Assembly (NCBI RefSeq): GCF_028453695.1
Contig: NC_135777.1
Location: 21,228,796-21,292,795 of the forward strand
Length of the DNA stretch: 64,000 bases
Reading direction: 5' to 3'
Source: Augochlora pura
Taxonomy: Eukaryota; Arthropoda; Insecta; Hymenoptera; Halictidae
In this document: piece after piece, positions 51,671 through 62,188 of the stretch
Numbering within the stretch: position 1 is the first letter of the stretch
Layout of the letters: each line of letters begins with the position of its first letter
Translations under genes and position numbers: made by a program
Notes under the pieces: model-generated
Told to the model about the DNA's origin: nothing
The model's input: the letters and a program-made list of their open reading frames with translations, nothing else
Databases searched by the model: none

Positions 51671-53397
51671 TTTAATCTAATTTCTTTTATATGTAACGTA
51701 TTAGAATAAATTATTCGAATACTTTAAATACAAAGAACAGATAACTGTAAATCCTAAACTGCTTCTGTTGCAAAACTTTAAAGATAAATGAAGCATTCAT
51801 CCATATGAATGCTTAGTGAGATAAGGAATCTATTTAGGTAGTGGAATATTATTGTCATCGTTCATAATATAATTCATGATATTTTGCCGGGAAGAAGTAA
51901 TTCGAAAAAGACTCAGTAATTAACTAACGCTTTAATAAATAACGTCTGAAGCCTTGATAAACTTGATCAACATCTGAAACAAAAAATAAAGGGGAGTTGA
52001 CAAATTCGATAAATATGGTGGTGCACTCGATAAGCATTTTATTAATCTATATTATCAAAAACGAAAAATTAACATGGATTTTTATCTTATCTGCGCGATA
52101 CTAAATGGAAACGTGACTATACATAAAGACGCGTCTCTAAATGGAGACGCGGCACAAAATGTAAATGCGAGGAATTTTCAGAACGCATGCCTCAGATGGC
52201 GCACCAAGCGAACGAATGTGCAGAAAGAGTGAGACTGCGAGCGGGCAAATGGTTGGGATGTGTATTCCAATTTATGGAGCACGAAAAGTGTATAGTTCCC
52301 GTAGTGTTTGATGATCAACCAATGAGAGTAATCGGGCCTCCTTGCGCCAGCCAAGCCCACCTCTCATAGGTCAGTGTTTTTCTCTTGCACACCGCCAGAC
52401 TGCAGCTTGATTTGTTAGCGCGACTCGATGTAGAAATTTTCTTTGCTCTGATTGGTTGACGATTCATTGCTAAAAACGGGATCTGTTGCGGATTGGATGC
52501 GCAGCGCAATGATAGAAATTTACGCGCCAGTTTAGAGAGTACACATTTATATCATTCCGCTGTGCATCCAATCTACACCAGATACTGTTTCAGCAATGAA
52601 ACGTCAGCCAATCAGAGCAAAGAAAATTTCCACATCGAGTCTCGTTAACGGATCAAGCTGTGGCCAGTAGATGCATAGGAGAAGGACCCGTTAATATAAG
52701 AAAATCATGTAGGAGTTGAGGTATCGCTACATAGATGCGACACTTACATATTTCATTTCGAAAAAAGTAATGGCATTAAAGTAAATTTATGAAACAATAA
52801 TTTTATGGACTTAAAATTGTAAAAGATATGTTAATGAATGTATAAATGCTCAGACATAAATTTTTAGTCCCAATTCTACATATGTACATATTATACAAAT
52901 TGTTCAATCAAATTTTAACGATAAAAACTGATCTTTTTTTACTTTAATCTAAATATATATCAAATCAAATTTATATAATTAATGTAATAAGAGTAATAAT
53001 TTCAAATATTCTTGCAACGCTAGTAATTTGCTTGTATCTAGTGTTTAAAAGCGTATAATGAAAAAGTAATATTTTTATTAGAATATTCACAAAAAGCTGT
53101 ATGATAATAATTTTAATCGGTAAATTAACAATTTATAAGTAAAATTAAATCAGTATATAAGCACAAGTATGATCAATAAAAAGTGATATATAATAAACTC
53201 TGATCGAGTAAATCAGTTGCTACATATTGGTATTGGTGTAATATTGCAGACGGTGAGTGACCTGGCTGTGTTGAACCAGCGATTATTGGGTACAACATAA
53301 AAGATTAGAAATTAGTCAGAATCGTGTATATGGTTAAATTTGTCGGTAGATAGTTAGTAATTACTGCATTGTAATATAATTAATATAAGGCGTAAGA
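51671..53397. promoter_or_regulatory. Divergent region of nucleoside hydrolase and ARPC2
   Basis: 1.7 kb between outward-facing start codons. It contains a large palindrome (separate entry) carrying inverted CCAAT boxes, plus one more CCAAT at about 52317-52321 on the plus strand. The remainder towards ARPC2 (52,700-53,397) is AT-rich and featureless. Two opposed 60-codon open frames at about 52178-52369 are not credible genes. Confidence 0.55.
52403..52660. repeat. Imperfect palindrome, about 115-bp arms
   Basis: The left arm (52403 to about 52519) reads almost identically to the reverse complement of the right arm (about 52545-52660). Identity is roughly 85 percent by eye, with one small indel and a loop of only about 25 bases. 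Shared blocks include gactcgatgt, gaaattttctttgctctg and gattggatgc. Each arm carries two CCAAT boxes (as attgg on the arm sequence). It could be a fold-back or MITE-type element or a duplicated promoter block. No target-site duplication is obvious. Confidence 0.9.
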
Positions 53398-55318
53398 ATG
53401 ATTTTGTTAGAGATACATAACAGGATACTAGAAGAGACATTAACTAACAAAATAAAAAATACCTTGTCAGGGTAAGTGAAACATTTATCGTTTTTAATGC
53501 AGATATTTCTGTGTTTATGAGATAGAGGCAGAGATTACAAGTAAGGGCGGTGTCCGTTTCAACTATTATTAATGTTAAATTGTAACGCAGTTTAAAAGAG
53601 CTTTTTCAGTTAATGCATTCGCACAAACTATAAATTTCTTTTCCTATAATGCTAAACTATTTAGAATTATATGTTACCTATTTATATTACACCCAATATT
53701 CTTTTTTTATACAAATTTTGCAATCCTAAGGTGTTTAGTAAAAATTTTAAACACAGTTCTATAGATATTAGAAGTTGTAGGAGTCTGATAATAAATGATA
53801 TATTTTATTAATTTATTATGTACCTTTTTTATCACAATTTCTTACTGTTTAGTACAATAATACAATATATCTTTTGTAGTCATAAACCAGAATCTACAGA
53901 TGTTGTTATAGCAGATTTTGATGGAGTATTATTTCACATTTCTAACTTAAGTGGTGACAGGTCAAAAATTAGAGTAAGTGTCAAGAACATTTTAAACATA
54001 TCGATAGAACATTTTTAACAAATTTATTTATAATTTGTCTATCTTTTGAGCAATATGTTAATAACACTTTATTTGCTTTCATTTTTCTCAATAATTGATG
54101 ATCTTATTAACGGTTGTAACGATTAATTGTATGTTTGTTGTAATTATACGTGAAGATACATCTTTTAAGTTATTAATTTGCTCCTTTGATTATAGATAAG
54201 TATTTTACTTAAATTTTATAAACAATTACAAGAGCACGGGGCTGATGAATTACTTAAACGTGAATACGGCTCTTATCTTATAGCTCCTGAGAATGGTAAA
54301 CACTTTTTCAGAAATTTGTTAAACGTATAATTATGTATATGTAAATTATTTAAACATAGTATTAAATGAAACTATTATTATTTTTAGGCTACAATGTTTC
54401 TGTATTGATAGATTTGGAAAATTTGCCAGAAGATTGGGAATTATTAGTTAAAAAAATTGCACTTTTAAAGAGACATTGTTTTGCCAGTGTGTTTGAAAAG
54501 TACTTTAAATTTCAAGAAGAGTATTATAATTCTCCAGGTACAGAATTACAAAAAAGAGCAGTCATCCAATATAGAGATGAAGAAACAATGTAAGCATAAA
54601 TTCTTTTCTCATGGTAATTTCCAAATAAAACTTTTATGATCATATGAATTTTTATATTAAGGTACGTTGAAGCCAAAAGCGATAGAGTAACGGTGGTATT
54701 TAGTACAATATTTAAAGACGAAGATGACATGGTTATTGGAAAATTGTTTTTACAAGAATTAAAAGAAGGTAGACGCGCAAGTCATACAGCTCCACAAGTT
54801 TTGTTCAATCATCGTGAGCCTCCTCTAGAATTACAAGATTCTGAAGCTGCTGTTGGAGATTGTATTGGATACATAACATTTGGTAAATATTGATTGTTAT
54901 TTTAAATTTTTAAAAGAAATGAATTTACGAGGAAGGTATACATAAAAACTACACGTAAACATTTTAGAAACTAACATAAAATATGCATTTATGAATCTGC
55001 TTTTTTTTATAGTACTATTTCCCCGGCATACAAATAGAGAAGCTCGTGATAATACCATTGATTTAATACACATGTTCAGAAATTATTTACACTATCATAT
55101 TAAGTGTAGTAAAGTTTACATTCATTCAAGAATGCGTACCAAAACAACAGACTTTTTGAAAGTATTAAATCGGGCAAGATCACAGACTAAGAGCACTGAA
55201 AAGAAAACAATTACGTAAGTTGCTTCTACATTATTTTCTATTTAACATATTTCGTCAGTATAATACAAACGGTGACGTTATATTTCACAGGGGTCGAACA
55301 TTTATTAGGAAGGAATGA
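53398..55318 (+). CDS. Arpc2: Actin-related protein 2/3 complex subunit 2 (p34-Arc)
   Basis: Seven exons: 53398-53471, 53880-53973, 54196-54295, 54388-54589, 54662-54882, 55013-55214 and 55291-55318. All junctions are GT-AG and phases add up to 306 residues; human ARPC2 has 300. The whole chain aligns with ARPC2: MILLEIHNRILEE at the start, ADFDGVLFHISN, HGADELLKREYGS, NCFASVFEKYF-type block, RVTVVFSTIFKDEDD, GRRASHTAPQVLF, YITFVLFPRH, YLHYHIKCSK and MRTKTTDFLKVLNRAR. ARPC2 and ARPC4 form the clamp of the Arp2/3 complex that contacts the mother actin filament during branch nucleation. The last exon encodes only the final nine codons (GRTFIRKE and stop). Divergent from the nucleoside hydrolase. 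Confidence 0.97.
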
Positions 55319-56701
55319 ATGTAAATGTAATATTACATTCCTAATATTGTTTTGATAAAGGATAAATGACAAAGTCTTCGTTTATCCTATAGATTTGCTA
55401 GAAACTTTTTGATCTTCTGGCAAGAAATATTCTTTGTAATGGAGGATTCTAACTCATAAAAGTAATGAGTCGAGAGCTTCCAATCTTCAAGTTTTACCAC
55501 ACATTGTCTTTGAACAATACAATGTTCTTTAGAAAAGTCTACATCGCTGTAGATATATCTAAAATGTTATGTGCACAGCAGGACAATGCATGATTAAAAT
55601 GTTATTTTATATTAAAGTTCTTAAAGTAAAGCTACAGAGAATGAATAGAATCTACAAAAAATCAGGGAGTTCATAGTCTGTGAATGACATTGAGACAATT
55701 TGTTTCACTATTTCTATATTGTCAATCACTTCAATGCTGATCATTATTATCAAAATGTGACAACCCTAATTATATTAATTAAATACAGTCAAGGCATTCT
55801 TGTTTATTAAAGACCACGTATACTGAAAAATGTTTAAAATATACAAAAAAAAAATACGTGGATTTTATGAAATAATATATTAATGTATCATTTATGAATT
55901 TAACATAACATTGTGTTTTTTGATAAATTATTTTTATTGTCTATACTCTCTTATTAACATATAATTATTATAAAATAATAAAAAGTATTAATTCTATATA
56001 ATAGGTGCTATAATTGTGAAACCTTTGTTACAATATTACTAGAGAAAAATTAATTTAGTATATATGTAGTAGGATTTGGTGTTATTGATTTGTAATTAGT
56101 AAGTGGTTATAAGGGTTGGAAAATCAGGTTGAGGTGCAAACTTGGGAGTGCCAGACATGAGTATTCATTAATAACCACACCCTCTTATTTAGCACAGACA
56201 CAAAAGGTATTGAGACACGTTGTGTGCCTTTTAGGGTTTCAGTTGCAGGTGTTCCCTCAACCAGAATGTATCATAACATTTTGAAATCTTTAATATAATC
56301 AGTTTTCTAACTAAATGAGAAAAATTAAAATTGCATTTGACTTTAGTGTACGTGTCGTTGCATTTTTAATATGTAAGTAGTGTAGAATCCAGAAAATTCC
56401 ATTTTAAGATATTTATATTTATTTCCTATTGTGATTTTATAACGTGTGAGGTACAAAATTTTAAGTGACACACATTACCAGTTCCTCGAATTTGAGTTAT
56501 AAAAACTCGTCATTTTATCTAGTTTTGGTGTCTACATTTTTTTTAAGAGAAATATTGTTTATACTATGTAGAAAATAAAACAAAGTTATTTGCAATTAAA
56601 ATTATTGGTATTTTAAAACTATAGAATTATATAATTAAAATGTAGAAGAACTGTTTTGTATAAGCTTAATGAAATAACAAAGAATTTTCAGTTGTCAAAT
56701 T
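55319..56701. other. ARPC2 3' UTR and spacer before TMIE
   Basis: 1.4 kb of AT-rich DNA. A possible AATAAA lies at 55977-55982. A less AT-rich patch at about 56095-56290 could be a 5' non-coding exon or promoter of the TMIE gene; no coding exon could be joined in phase. Confidence 0.45.
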
Positions 56702-57305
56702 ATGAAGGAGATAGATGAGCCAACTGTTGAATCACTTTTGACTTCATCATCTTTTCCACCATGTTCACCTAATGAAATAGCTATACGACCTGGAGATTGT
56801 GTTGAAGGTGGTGTTGAGGAATGGTTGGAAGATGAAGCATTACCGGGATTCCGTGTTTGGCAACTTGCTGGCATAATCCTTTCTATTTTGCTTAGTGTGC
56901 TGATTGCATTTTGTTGTTGCATTCGATTCAGAGTACCGCGAACCAAACAGGAAATAGAGGCTGATTATATTCGGAAAAAAATAACAAAAAGTTTCAGACA
57001 AGAATTATCAAAAATTAGTAATGTAGAAATGGATGATATGGATTTGAAGAAAGGTAAAAATAATTTTCTGAATATAAAACCGTAATACTTGTATTACCTC
57101 GATATAATACATATCTTTCTTTTTTTTATTAGCGTTAAATAAAATTCAAAATAAATTTGATATGGAAATTGATGAGGTACAAAAAGAACATCAAGAGGCA
57201 ACTCACAAAAATGTACAACATGGACTACGATCAAGATTTAATGCAATGTTCAGTATAATCCATTTTACTAAACAAGAATACACAGAATCTGATAATATAA
57301 TTTAA
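56702..57305 (+). CDS. Tmie: TMIE (transmembrane inner ear) homologue
   Basis: Two exons, 56702-57053 and 57133-57305, give 174 residues. One membrane segment spans about 54-74 (LAGIILSILLSVLIAFCCC). It is preceded by RVW and followed at once by the family signature RVPRTKQEIEADY (77-89), matching vertebrate TMIE (RLWHVVGIF..., CRVPRTRKEIEARY). TMIE is a subunit of the TMC mechanotransduction channel complex of hair cells, also present in nematode TMC complexes. The extracellular part here is short and acidic, with no signal peptide. A 3' splice-like ttttcag ends at 56691 just upstream, so a 5' exon may be missing. The vertebrate Lys-rich tail is absent; the tail instead is a short charged coiled coil. 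Tandem AATAAA signals lie at 57424-57433. Confidence 0.87.
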
Positions 57306-59480
57306 TGAATTGTACGGACTGTTCACAATTCTTATAAAGATGACAGCCACAATTATGTTAGCTCATTGATAACTAATTTCTCAAAATGATCATACTGTTA
57401 GATACCCTGTTTAAGATAAACAGAATAAATAAACTCTACACGTTATTAACTGACTAAATATAATCTTTATTTGATGAGTATAATACAGAAATCAAGTTAC
57501 TATACATGCAACAATAATCTACACCAAAGGATAATATATTTTGGAAAGCACTTAATGGGACTATGATGTACATTATCTACCGCATTATGTTTTATTTATT
57601 TATTCTATTATCTGATAAGTACTGTTAAAGATGCAACATTGCCACTATTATTAAATAAAATAATAGTTTACAAACTATATGCAATTTAAATGAAAGTTTT
57701 ACGACAAGAAGAAATCACAGTACAAACTTTAGGTTGTTGCTAATGATCAATAGAGCATTGTTATATTTGCCTCTAAATGATGTTCAATTCTTAACACGAT
57801 TATTACAATTATAATACTTATAAGAAATAAAATTTGTATATAAGAAAGTACATTTCTTATTGTCTCTCTCTCTCTCTCGCTTTTCTTTGCCTTCTTATAA
57901 AAAAAAACGAAATATTCTTGCGCACTGCGCAGCCAGACATACAAAATTTTATTGGTATATTTACGAAATAATAAATTTTTGGAAATATTGTGAAATGAAA
58001 CACAATGAAATACAAATATCCATAAAAAACATTTATTACTCGATAAATATAAAATGAGCACTTGTAATCGCAAAACTGAATCAAATATAAGTTGTAACGA
58101 GATGTTTTTACAAACAAAGTATGTGAAGAGACGTAATAAAAAGTCAATGTTTCTAAAAAAAAAGGTTTGGAAACTCAAGAAAACAAATCTAATTAAAATT
58201 AAATTCAATCATGCCTTTGCAATATAGATTCTTTGTAGCTATAAATTATATTAAACAATATTATTTCTCATAGAGAAATAAAAGTTGTAGAGAAAATATA
58301 ACTTGTCATAAGCACAACGCTCGCACGTATGCTTTACACGCACGCATATAGGAATGATTCAATTAATCAGTACTTTAAACCACCTGAATGTTTCATCCAT
58401 TTCATAAAATTAATTGAAAATTAACGTAATAGGAAACTCGACATAAGGCTGATAAAGAATTCATCTAAATTCTTAACATTGCATGACACCAACTGGTGTA
58501 TTTTTCTTCATATTTTTAATAATATCACATAGAGTAGTTATCCACATGGAATATTTCAATCGCGTTTTGATGTAAGTTTTAAAAATTCTAATGTCATCAG
58601 AAGCTCGTATGGATCAGTAATATATCTCTCTAAGTACATTAAATTAGAAAAACGTAATCGCTTAACGAGGGATACTAATAAAAAGAAAAGTATGTTTAAA
58701 TAATTACTAATGCTTTCGTCTCTGGTCACAAATATTTGAAAATATTTAGTTTGTAAACTAAGTACTCGCGATTATTTGTTATTTACCTTATTTACTTTTT
58801 CATGGAAATTATTTAATTGACCAGGAAATGTTTTCTGCGGTTTTCCTTATAACAAGAAATAAATGCCAATACTTAGTTTACGATCCGATGTATAGTACAG
58901 TTCTAGGAAAAGATAATATTAGAAGCATAAATTTCATAAAATTACATTATGATCGATGTGCCTCATTAGATCCATACTATGGTTTTATTTTTGATTTTCA
59001 CTATAGCGAAATTCTACGAATATTGCTATAAGTAGACAAAATGGTAAGAGACTCTTTCTGTACGAAGTAAAAGGTACTTGTCTCGTACTACTCATAAATT
59101 AGGAAAGTTTTAGGAAAACACTTTATAGACTAGACGATCCCACAGACATGTAATGTACAATATAGACATCATTTTCAATGGGACTTACAAGTCGTTTCAC
59201 ATTATGCAAAACGTATGCACAGAATGAAGGAATTCTACTTATACTTTGTTCAAGATCTAAACTGCATGCGTTCACTCCGTACAATCCTACTTGTAGTATT
59301 AAAAGGGTATAGACTGATTGATAGACACGTGTAACGATGATCAGGACACCTCTAACTGATGAAGATTGGGAACTCACTACGAGGTAAGAGGTTTTTCATA
59401 GAGCTTTGACCAAATAGCATTTAATTGCGCTAAAAGACCACCAGCAATAATCGCGCTAAAATGGCCAATTAAGCGTACCT
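57306..59480. other. Convergent 3' region of Tmie and SamDC
   Basis: 2.2 kb of non-coding AT-rich DNA between facing stop codons. TMIE probably ends after the AATAAA signals at 57424-57433. Minus-strand AATAAA signals at 58984-58989 and 58032-58037 could end the SamDC transcript, implying a 3' UTR of 0.5-1.5 kb beyond the downstream ORF. A CT tract lies at 57861-57879. Short open frames (57747-58208 -, 58828-59031 +, 59123-59377 -) have no recognisable features. Confidence 0.5.
57424..57433 (+). terminator. Tandem polyadenylation signals of Tmie
   Basis: Two overlapping AATAAA hexamers (57424 and 57428), 119 bp after the TMIE stop. Confidence 0.6.
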
Positions 59481-60410
59481 TCACGAGATTTTATTTCTCC
59501 ACCAAGAGAATTTCATTTTCGGGCTTAAATACTGAAAACTGATTACCGTTTGAGGGATCAACGATAAAATTGGTAAAAAACTTCCGCAGCTGCGACTTTT
59601 TGGTTCCTCGTCTAGTGGTTCTGTTACAGTTTCGCTTATAATGTTACGGTGAGGCGTGGAATATGGATACGGTGTCGACAGTGGATTACAAGTAATATGT
59701 ACCTCTCCCGTATTCCACTTATCCCGGGTGTCGTTCGATTCGATTCCTTGCGTGGTCGCAGAAAGATATGAAAAAGGTACATCTTTATCTGTGAAAGTGA
59801 TGGAACAATTAGAAATGTTAATTATTCGATTATCTGATGCCAGGTCGTTATTTTTACAATGATTCGGCGTAGAATTATCTAACGTGGAGTTCAATAAGTT
59901 CATCGATTTCAAAGACGCTTTCCTATAAACTTTCGATCGTGTGAGGGGTTTAATTGTTAACTGCGGCGATGATACTGATCGTATAGAGCGGGGATTATTA
60001 TCTTTATAAATATCCATATTGTTTTGTGTAAATTGATAATCATTACCGTCTATATTTAAGCACTTATTCTTTACAGATATGTCAGAATTTATGCAGTAAG
60101 GGGTGGATGTAAGTGGACTTACAGGTTCTTCGATATTCGACACAGTAGTTTCTCGGGTAATCATAGAATTTTGTATAGTGCACTCATTCGATTTGGTTTC
60201 ATTATTATGTTTTATGTACTGATTAGATACAACACCATGTTTTTTGTAAGCAATATCAGATTTTAATATATGTTTTATAGATTCGTTTCGTTTCTTCGTC
60301 TCATTTACGAATTCAGAAGGAGAAGAGAAGTTTTGAGGAAGGACAGGGGCGGTGCTGTTAGCATGCGCTTCATTTGCTCCTAATTGGTTAGGACCAAATG
60401 AAGCGTCCAT
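59481..60410 (-). CDS. Long ORF directly after, and in frame with, the SamDC stop
   Basis: A 309-codon frame starting with ATG at 60408-60410. It lies in the same frame as SamDC and is separated from its TGA (60417-60419) by just two sense codons (GGG TTC). By chance a frame this long in AT-rich DNA is very unlikely (about 4e-7 even with equal bases), so it is or recently was translated. The product is Asn/Ser/Thr-rich and probably disordered, with several SP and TP sites (SPLTSTPY, LSTPYPYSTPH). It ends in a hydrophobic stretch (LPILSLIPQTVISFQYL) and a basic tail. No known domain is recognised. It could be expressed by stop-codon readthrough as a SamDC extension, by reinitiation as a second cistron, or from a separate spliced transcript. 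The ATG context is weak at -3 (T) but has G at +4. Confidence 0.72.
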   Translation of the reverse strand: MDASFGPNQLGANEAHANSTAPVLPQNFSSPSEFVNETKKRNESIKHILKSDIAYKKHGVVSNQYIKHNNETKSNECTIQNSMITRETTVSNIEEPVSPLTSTPYCINSDISVKNKCLNIDGNDYQFTQNNMDIYKDNNPRSIRSVSSPQLTIKPLTRSKVYRKASLKSMNLLNSTLDNSTPNHCKNNDLASDNRIINISNCSITFTDKDVPFSYLSATTQGIESNDTRDKWNTGEVHITCNPLSTPYPYSTPHRNIISETVTEPLDEEPKSRSCGSFLPILSLIPQTVISFQYLSPKMKFSWWRNKIS

Positions 60411-60416
60411 GAACCC

Positions 60417-62188
60417 TCAGCTCGGGAATCTTGAATAAAATGCGCAAGTCAAATCGTAATTCTTGAAACGGCAATACTGAACGTCGGTACGCATCCAATC
60501 GCTAGAACATTTCAGATAGTCAGTTTGCTCCAGTTCACGAGGACAAGAAGCTGCCACAGACTCTTTGTTAGCAAAGATGGTGACAACGAATTTTTTCGGT
60601 TTAAATGTATTCAGCACACGTCGTATTATCTCCACGAATGATGTTTCTGGAATGTTACTCTCAAATGATACGTATGAGAATTCCGACTCTGGAGTAATGT
60701 GGATAGTCATATAATTTCCCTGCAATATACATACAATTAGTTTTCGTGTCTCAAGCTACAGAAACTAACGCGTTCACTGTCAAACCAACATAACTGTTAA
60801 AACTGAACGAATCTTATCACTTTGCATGGTAGGACAGTCAACACTTTCAGTATTCTGAGTAATCATTATGTATATATACTTACACTTTTGTTCACTCCAT
60901 TCATTGAATACCCACATGGTTCGAACAAGAAATCATCTATAATCATATTTGGAATAAGCTTGTCAATTCCAGATTTTTGTGTTGCTTCGTCTGCTGAAGA
61001 ACACACATCCCTAGTGAAGATCGCCATCACTTCAGGATCTAAATGTGTCATAAGAATCTCAAGAGTTTGGTCTGGTTCTGCAGGTTCATCGGTGAGTTTT
61101 TCTCTATTCAGAGTATATAAATACCAACAATCTGAATCGACAGAGCCCAGACAATACGCTTCTCCATCTAAAAAAATTGTTATAAAATAGATTATTAAAA
61201 ATAGAATAACATCTGTATTTAAACAAATTTTTAAATTTAAAATTGTCTTTCATTTTGTTAGTAGTAGTTCTACAGTCTCTTTTTATATAAAGTTATTTTT
61301 CGAAATTTTTTATATAACATAGATAGACATCCTTACTGGAACTAAATGATATCTTTGAGTTGAAGAATTTGCATTTGTTATACGCATTGAATCATCTTAT
61401 AAATATGAAAACAGGAAATATATAATTACCAGAAAAGAATGTGTCAAGCACAGCAACTTCTTTTTCGAATGCTTGATGTGGGGATATCTGCAACTCTGGC
61501 TTCTTATAATTCTTCCTTGAGTAGAATACATTCTAGAACAGACAGAAGCTACATAAAGTTTAAGTTCATTTTTCCACCTGAATTTTTGTTCTTTTTCTTA
61601 TACATAATATTCTCTGGTAAATAAAATGACATTAAAAATGGTGTTTGATGATATGCATTAGTAGATAGGGTAGGTTAAAATACAGTTATTAGTGATCTTG
61701 AACAAATGTATTCCATGTACAGTATCATAGGTAAGAGAGATCAATAAACCAAGAGGTAGAGATGTATCCTGTATACTAGAGGTTTCCTATATATAGACAC
61801 ATCACTTATCCATGCACTAGGTCAAGTTATATAGCTAAGTACTGTTGACTTCAAATGGTCTGTAGTTAATGAAAATTTCTATGGGTAAAAGTTGTGAAAC
61901 TGTGATACCCCACTGTCTGTGTCTTATTGAATTTAGAATGCAATAATTGTTTTCCTTGTTAGCTAATAATTATCTTATCAAGAAGAAAGGATCTCACTGA
62001 TATTTGACAAATTCTTAGATTATACGTGTACATGCAGTAGTTATAAATAAACAATACACACTTCCACTTCCTCGAAGCCAGTATATTCTTTTACAAGTTC
62101 CAAAAGTGGTTCCAAGCATTGAAGAGGTGTAGTTGTACCACATGTCTTCAGAATAAGCCTGCGCTTTGATAGGAACATGCTGCTTTCA
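60417..62188 (-). CDS. SamDC: S-adenosylmethionine decarboxylase proenzyme (5' end outside window)
   Basis: Four exons on the minus strand: 62062-62188, 61430-61532, 60884-61167 and 60417-60719, all in consistent phase. About 271 residues are visible; the first about 65 lie in exons beyond the right edge. The enzyme decarboxylates S-adenosylmethionine to supply aminopropyl groups for spermidine and spermine. The autocleavage site that creates the pyruvoyl cofactor is intact (ESSMFLSKRR, cleaved before the first of the two Ser). So are the catalytic Cys in LKTCGTT, the Ser in PCGYSMNG and the His in YMTIHITPE. The C-terminus ends CAFYSRFPS then TGA, a length like other animal enzymes, so the TGA is the normal stop. 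The downstream in-frame ORF is listed separately. Confidence 0.96.

Noticed and set aside
52178..52369. Opposed 60-codon frames beside the palindrome
   Set aside because: Mutually overlapping on both strands, no motifs; likely by chance.
56315..56372. Signal-peptide-like exon (MRKIKIAFDFSVRVV...) ending at gtaagt, as a first exon of Tmie
   Set aside because: Joining it to the acceptor at 56692 shifts the phase and meets a stop after a few codons.
57747..58208. 153-codon minus-strand frame rich in Phe, Ile and Tyr
   Set aside because: Translation of AT-rich DNA and a CT tract; no motif.
58828..59031. 67-codon plus-strand frame in the Tmie-SamDC spacer
   Set aside because: Looks peptide-like but has no homologue I recognise and no splice partner; lies antisense to the probable SamDC 3' UTR.
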